This document shows, in pieces, positions 60,678 to 64,000 of a stretch of DNA of 64,000 nt. Each line of letters opens with the position of its first letter. The first letter of the stretch is position 1. Under the pieces are notes generated by a model, which was given only the letters and a program-made list of their open reading frames with translations, made no database searches and was not told where the DNA came from. Source of the DNA: Neisseria dentiae. Its GTDB lineage: Bacteria > Pseudomonadota > Gammaproteobacteria > Burkholderiales > Neisseriaceae. The stretch lies in assembly GCF_014055005.1 (NCBI RefSeq), contig NZ_CP059570.1, positions 2,170,001 through 2,234,000 on the forward strand, given 5' to 3'. Both the position numbers and the translations under genes were made by a program.

Positions 60678-60987
60678 AAGTCGCTCTCGTATGGTTTGAA
60701 ACACGCAAACTGTTCGCTGGCAGTTTTAAGTTCGCGGGTTGTATGTAATTTTTATGTAAAATCAGCTTTTCAAATTTTATCATGCTGATTGAGTTTTCTG
60801 TATTTTTTAAGGCAGATAAAGATAGCGTTTTCTTAAAATGCAACAGTTTTCACAAATAGAGCTGAAACTTGATTTTTTAAAGGGTAGTTGCAGTTTCTGT
60901 AAATCAACACCTGATTTCTGCTTGAGCCTGTGCGCTATTTCGCTTAAAATATCTTGCTTCTACGGCATAGAGTTATGCCCCGAAAAG

Positions 60988-61033
60988 CACGTAACACGGT
61001 TTTTTAGCAAGCCGTGCGGCGTGTTTTTTTTTA
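60988..61033 (+). terminator. Terminator-like hairpin in the carA leader
   Basis: CACGTAACACGG / CCGTGCGGCGTG stem (two internal mismatches) followed by nine T residues, ending about 75 bp before carA. A smaller hairpin GGCAT-N6-ATGCC precedes it at 60964-60979. No gene ends just upstream on this strand, so the pair looks like an attenuator. The rest of the 60678-61104 gap is A/T-rich with one DUS near 61047 and no convincing gene. Confidence 0.55.
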
Positions 61034-61104
61034 GCCGGATTCTTTTCAGACGGCCTTAACCCTTCTAAAGCCGTTCCACACCCAGCCAACACAGGATACC
61101 CATC

Positions 61105-62238
61105 ATGACCACACCCGCAATCTTAGTGCTCGCCGACGGCAGCGTGTTTCACGGCACCTCGGTGGGTTTTAACGGCACGACTTCCGGCGAAGTGGTGTTC
61201 AATACTTCCATGACCGGTTATCAGGAAATCCTCACCGACCCTTCTTACTGCAAACAAATCGTTACCCTCACTTATCCGCACATCGGCAACACCGGCGCCA
61301 ACGGCGAAGACACGGAAAGCCGTGCCGTATATGCCGCCGGCCTGATTATCCGCGACCTGCCGCTGTTGCACAGCAATTTCCGCAGCAGCGAAAGTTTGCA
61401 GGACTATCTGGTGCGCAACCAAACCGTGGCGATTGCCGACATCGACACCCGCCGCCTCACCCGTATTCTGCGCGACAAAGGCGCACAGGCCGGCGCGATT
61501 CTCACCGGTGCGGATGCCACCGAAGAGAAGGCGCGCGAGTTGATTGCCGCGTTCGGCAGCATGGTAGGCAAGGATTTGGCTAAAGAGGTAACTTGCGGTG
61601 AATCTTATGAGTGGGTTGAAGGCGAATGGCGGCTCGGCCAAGGCTTCGGCAGCCCCGAAAAACAGCCTTATCATGTGGTGGCTTATGATTTCGGCGTGAA
61701 AACCAATATTCTGCGTATGCTTGCCGAGCGCGGCTGCCGCCTGACCGTGGTGCCGGCGCAAACGCCTGCCAAAGAAGTGTTGGCGATGAACCCCGACGGT
61801 GTGTTCCTTTCCAACGGCCCGGGCGACCCCGAGCCTTGCGATTATGCCATCGCCGCCGTGAAAACCCTGCTGGAAAGCAAAATACCGCTGTTCGGTATTT
61901 GTTTGGGCCATCAATTGCTGGGGCTGGCGGTGGGCGGCAAAACCCGCAAAATGGCGTTCGGCCACCACGGCGCCAACCACCCCGTGCAGGATTTGGCCAG
62001 CGGCAAAGTGATGATCACCAGCCAAAACCACGGCTTTGAAGTGGATGCCGACAGCCTGCCCGAAAACGTTAAAGTCACCCACCGCTCGTTGTTCGACGGT
62101 TCGCTGCAAGGCATCGAGTTAACCGGACAGGCGGCATTCAGCTTCCAAGGCCACCCCGAAGCCAGCCCCGGCCCGCACGACATGGCTTACCTGTTTGATA
62201 AATTTATCGACAGCATGAAAGCGGCCAAGGCCGTCTGA
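61105..62238 (+). CDS. carA: Carbamoyl-phosphate synthase small subunit
   Basis: Glutamine amidotransferase subunit that feeds ammonia to CarB for arginine and pyrimidine synthesis. 377 aa. N-terminal CPSase domain (ILVLADGSVFHGTSVGFNGTTSGEVVFNTSMTGYQEILTDPSY) and C-terminal class I amidotransferase with nucleophile Cys about 266 in LFGICLGHQLLGLA and the His-Glu pair in FQGHPEASPGP. carB is not in the next 1.7 kb, in line with the separated carA/carB arrangement of other Neisseria. The stop lies in a DUS (protein ends KAV). Confidence 0.97.
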   Translation: MTTPAILVLADGSVFHGTSVGFNGTTSGEVVFNTSMTGYQEILTDPSYCKQIVTLTYPHIGNTGANGEDTESRAVYAAGLIIRDLPLLHSNFRSSESLQDYLVRNQTVAIADIDTRRLTRILRDKGAQAGAILTGADATEEKARELIAAFGSMVGKDLAKEVTCGESYEWVEGEWRLGQGFGSPEKQPYHVVAYDFGVKTNILRMLAERGCRLTVVPAQTPAKEVLAMNPDGVFLSNGPGDPEPCDYAIAAVKTLLESKIPLFGICLGHQLLGLAVGGKTRKMAFGHHGANHPVQDLASGKVMITSQNHGFEVDADSLPENVKVTHRSLFDGSLQGIELTGQAAFSFQGHPEASPGPHDMAYLFDKFIDSMKAAKAV

Positions 62239-62266
62239 AATGCCTGTCTGAAAAGGCCTGCTTGAA

Positions 62267-62647
62267 ATGAACATTACCGCGCTCGACCATTTGGTGCTGA
62301 CCGTTGCCGATATCGAAAAAAGCATCGCGTTTTACACGCAGGTTTTGGGGATGCAGGAAATCACGTTCGGCGAAGGCCGCAAGGCGCTACTGTTCGGACG
62401 CCAGAAAATCAACCTGCACCAACGCGGCGCCGAAGTGTTGCCCAATGCGCAAAACGCCGGCTGCGGCACGGCCGATTTATGCCTGCTCACCGACACCCCG
62501 CCGGAGCAGGTGCTGGCCGAGCTGGAGGCGCACGGCATTCGGGCTTTGAGCGGCATCGTGCCGCGCACGGGCGCAGTGGGGGCGATCGAATCGGTTTACC
62601 TGCGCGACCCCGACGGCAATTTATTAGAAATCAGCCGTTATATTTGA
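62267..62647 (+). CDS. VOC-family (glyoxalase-like) protein
   Basis: 126 aa. N-terminus ITALDHLVLTVADIEKSIAFYTQVLGMQEI and C-terminal SVYLRDPDGNLLEISRY show the paired beta-alpha-beta-beta-beta modules of the vicinal oxygen chelate superfamily; His6 and Glu in LLEIS are the likely metal ligands. Such proteins are often annotated as virulence protein or glyoxalase/bleomycin-resistance-like. Substrate unknown. 28 bp after carA. Confidence 0.88.
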   Translation: MNITALDHLVLTVADIEKSIAFYTQVLGMQEITFGEGRKALLFGRQKINLHQRGAEVLPNAQNAGCGTADLCLLTDTPPEQVLAELEAHGIRALSGIVPRTGAVGAIESVYLRDPDGNLLEISRYI

Positions 62648-62732
62648 ATCTATATTTTCAGACGGCCTCAACTCAACATAGGCCGTCTGAAAAACAAAAA
62701 ACAACAAAAAGCTTCAAAAACAGAGAACAACC

Positions 62733-62996
62733 ATGGCATTTACCGACAAACAAATCCGCATCTTATCCATCGTCGCCACCATGATGGCGGTGGGCATGTA
62801 TGTAGCCTATATTCCGCAGATACAAATGAATCTGGCCGGCCAGAAAGGCGCATGGCTGCAACCTTTGGTGGCCGCGATCAACTGCACCTTATGGGTGATT
62901 TACGCCCTGTTTAAAAAAAACCGCGATATTCCCGTGGCGCTGGCCAACGCGCCCGGCATTTTTCTCGGCCTGATCACGTTTATCACCAGCTTTTAA
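62733..62996 (+). CDS. SemiSWEET family transporter
   Basis: 87 aa with three transmembrane helices: ILSIVATMMAVGMYVAYIPQI, LQPLVAAINCTLWVIYALF and NAPGIFLGLITFITSF. The PQ motif in helix 1 (YIPQIQMNL) and the N in helix 2 (INCTLWVIYA) are family hallmarks. SemiSWEETs work as dimers and usually move sugars. Preceded by DUS copies at 62658-62695, which may terminate the upstream gene. Confidence 0.88.
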   Translation: MAFTDKQIRILSIVATMMAVGMYVAYIPQIQMNLAGQKGAWLQPLVAAINCTLWVIYALFKKNRDIPVALANAPGIFLGLITFITSF

Positions 62997-63048
62997 CGCG
63001 CAGGCCGCCGTTCTTTAACTTGATAACCCGCCCTGAGGCCGTCTGAAA

Positions 63049-63702
63049 ATGTTCGGCATAACCGACCTTGCCGCCTATATTATCGGCACCATCGCCGTTA
63101 TCCTGCTGCCCGGCCCCAATTCCATGTATTGCCTCACCGTTGCCGGGCAACACGGCGCCAAGGCCGCCTACCGCGCCGTGGCGGGCATCTTGCTGGGCGA
63201 CAGCCTGCTGATACTCGCCACCGTATTGGGCGCCGGCACCCTGCTCAAGCTCTATCCCGCCCTGTTTCACGGCATCAAGCTTGCCGGCGGGTTATACTTG
63301 GCCTATATCGGCTGCAACCTGCTGCGCGGTGCCGCCAAAAAATGGCACTTCCGGCCGGGCGCAACGGCCGCGGCGAGCGGCGCAAACAACCCGCCCGAAC
63401 CGCAGCACATTTTCAAACGCGCGCTGCTGTTGAGCCTAACCAACCCGAAAGCGATACTGTTTTTCTTATCGTTTTTCGTGCAGTTCGTCGATCCGGCCTA
63501 CCCGCACCTTGCGCTGAGTTTTCTCGCGCTGGCCGTGATTTTGCAGCTGGTGAGCCTGCTTTATTTAAACACGCTGGTGTTCGCCGGCCACACACTCACC
63601 CGCGCGTTTAAACGGCACACCAAAATATCCGCCGCCGCCATGGCCGCCGTCGGCGTGCTGTTTATCGGTTTCGCCGTAAAAATGTGGACGGCGGGGTTGT
63701 AG
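63049..63702 (+). CDS. leuE: LysE/RhtB-family amino acid exporter, LeuE-like
   Basis: 217 aa, about six helices. GTIAVILLPGPNSMYCLTVAGQHG is the LysE/RhtB signature. The block IFKRALLLSLTNPKAILFFLSFFVQFVDPAYPH is close to E. coli LeuE, so leucine and related hydrophobic amino acids are the probable substrates. It starts at the A of a DUS-overlapping ATG, 52 bp after the SemiSWEET gene, so the two may be cotranscribed. Confidence 0.87.
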   Translation: MFGITDLAAYIIGTIAVILLPGPNSMYCLTVAGQHGAKAAYRAVAGILLGDSLLILATVLGAGTLLKLYPALFHGIKLAGGLYLAYIGCNLLRGAAKKWHFRPGATAAASGANNPPEPQHIFKRALLLSLTNPKAILFFLSFFVQFVDPAYPHLALSFLALAVILQLVSLLYLNTLVFAGHTLTRAFKRHTKISAAAMAAVGVLFIGFAVKMWTAGL

Positions 63703-63791
63703 GGATATGCCTGTCGGAACAAAGATTTTCAGACAGGCATAAAGAAGCAAACTATCCAGCAAATAAATATATCGTTAAAATACAAGATATT

Positions 63792-64000
63792 ATGAATACG
63801 CCTGCCCACCACGCCCTGCTGCAACACATCGCTGACGTGATTCAACAAGCGCGCAATCAGGTGCGCTCGGCGGTTAACAGCGCAATGGTGCAGAGCTATT
63901 GGGAAATCGGCCGCTTAATCGTCGAGCACGAGCAACAGGGCGAAAAGCGCGCGGCTTACGGCAAACAGCAGTTGCAGAGTATTTCAGAAGCGTTAACCGC
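63792..64000 (+). CDS. YhcG/DUF1016 family protein, N-terminus only (runs off the window)
   Basis: Open from the ATG at 63792 to the window edge, 69 codons: MNTPAHHALLQHIADVIQQARNQVRSAVNSAMVQSYWEIGRLIVEHEQQGEKRAAYGKQQLQSISEAL. The SYWEIGRLIVEHEQQGEKRAAYGKQ segment is the signature of the DUF1016 N-terminal domain, which in full proteins precedes a PDDEXK nuclease domain. Such genes often lie in accessory or restriction-modification regions. Confidence 0.85.
   Translation, partial: MNTPAHHALLQHIADVIQQARNQVRSAVNSAMVQSYWEIGRLIVEHEQQGEKRAAYGKQQLQSISEALT

Noticed and set aside
60838..61059. 73-codon ORF between pilC and carA
   Set aside because: It runs through the terminator hairpin and a DUS, is rich in Phe, Cys and Ser without a pattern, and has no ribosome binding site.
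1..64000. CRISPR array
   Set aside because: Repeats are abundant but are dispersed DUS, Correia and mosaic elements. No regularly spaced direct repeats with unique spacers and no cas genes were seen.

Overview
The window looks like the chromosome of a member of the genus Neisseria or a very close relative. The main evidence is dozens of copies of the neisserial DNA uptake sequence, nearly all in the AG-DUS dialect (AGGCCGTCTGAA). Two elements match the Correia repeat, and a pair of 20-bp dRS3 repeats is present. The gene set is also typical: PilC/PilY1, a permease-free PTS, and the lpxL-UPF0114-metK neighbourhood. The AG dialect, the catalase gene and a complete pgaABCD locus point to a commensal or animal-associated species rather than N. 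meningitidis or N. gonorrhoeae. I cannot name the species from sequence alone.

Layout. 1-10 kb: lipid A acyltransferase, UPF0114 membrane protein, metK, zapG/yhcB, miaB, selO, ruvC, then fabF-acpP. 10-20 kb: prolyl oligopeptidase, hpt, a small PTS operon (IIA-HPr-EI), a lysine-type permease and a TerC-CBS-CorC membrane protein. 20-30 kb: catalase, S4 and oxidoreductase-like small proteins, the rnm/yciO pair split by a PemK/MazF-like toxin gene and a hairpin-rich segment, an M50 protease, two insertion sequences (a decayed IS1595 element and an apparently intact IS3 element), yebC, hslO, and the zinc-independent ribosomal paralogues L31B-L36B behind a perfect Zur box. 30-45 kb: a ThiP-like permease, glnA, aroE-mtgA, acnB and the poly-N-acetylglucosamine operon pgaABCD. 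45-64 kb: glnE, an oppBCDF transporter without a binding protein, a Spy-like lipoprotein, a HAD phosphatase, pyk, tRNA-Lys, pilY1/pilC, carA, a VOC protein, a SemiSWEET, a LeuE-type exporter and the start of a YhcG/DUF1016 nuclease gene.

Functional links. GlnA (adenylylation-site tyrosine near 398) and GlnE (its adenylyltransferase/adenylyl-removing enzyme) are both present. FabF and AcpP act together in fatty acid elongation. The four pga genes make, deacetylate and export a biofilm exopolysaccharide. HPr, EI and the mannose-type IIA form a regulatory phosphorelay with no sugar permease nearby.

Intergenic space is unusually rich in short repeats. At least three kinds of roughly 140-200 bp mosaic elements share GAGACCTTTGCAAA-type inverted ends but carry different cores. 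DUS pairs act as terminators, and in several genes a DUS supplies the stop codon. The most interesting novel candidate is the lone AT-rich PemK/MazF-like gene with a 16-bp palindrome upstream and a three-hairpin RNA-like segment downstream, lying between two normally neighbouring housekeeping genes.
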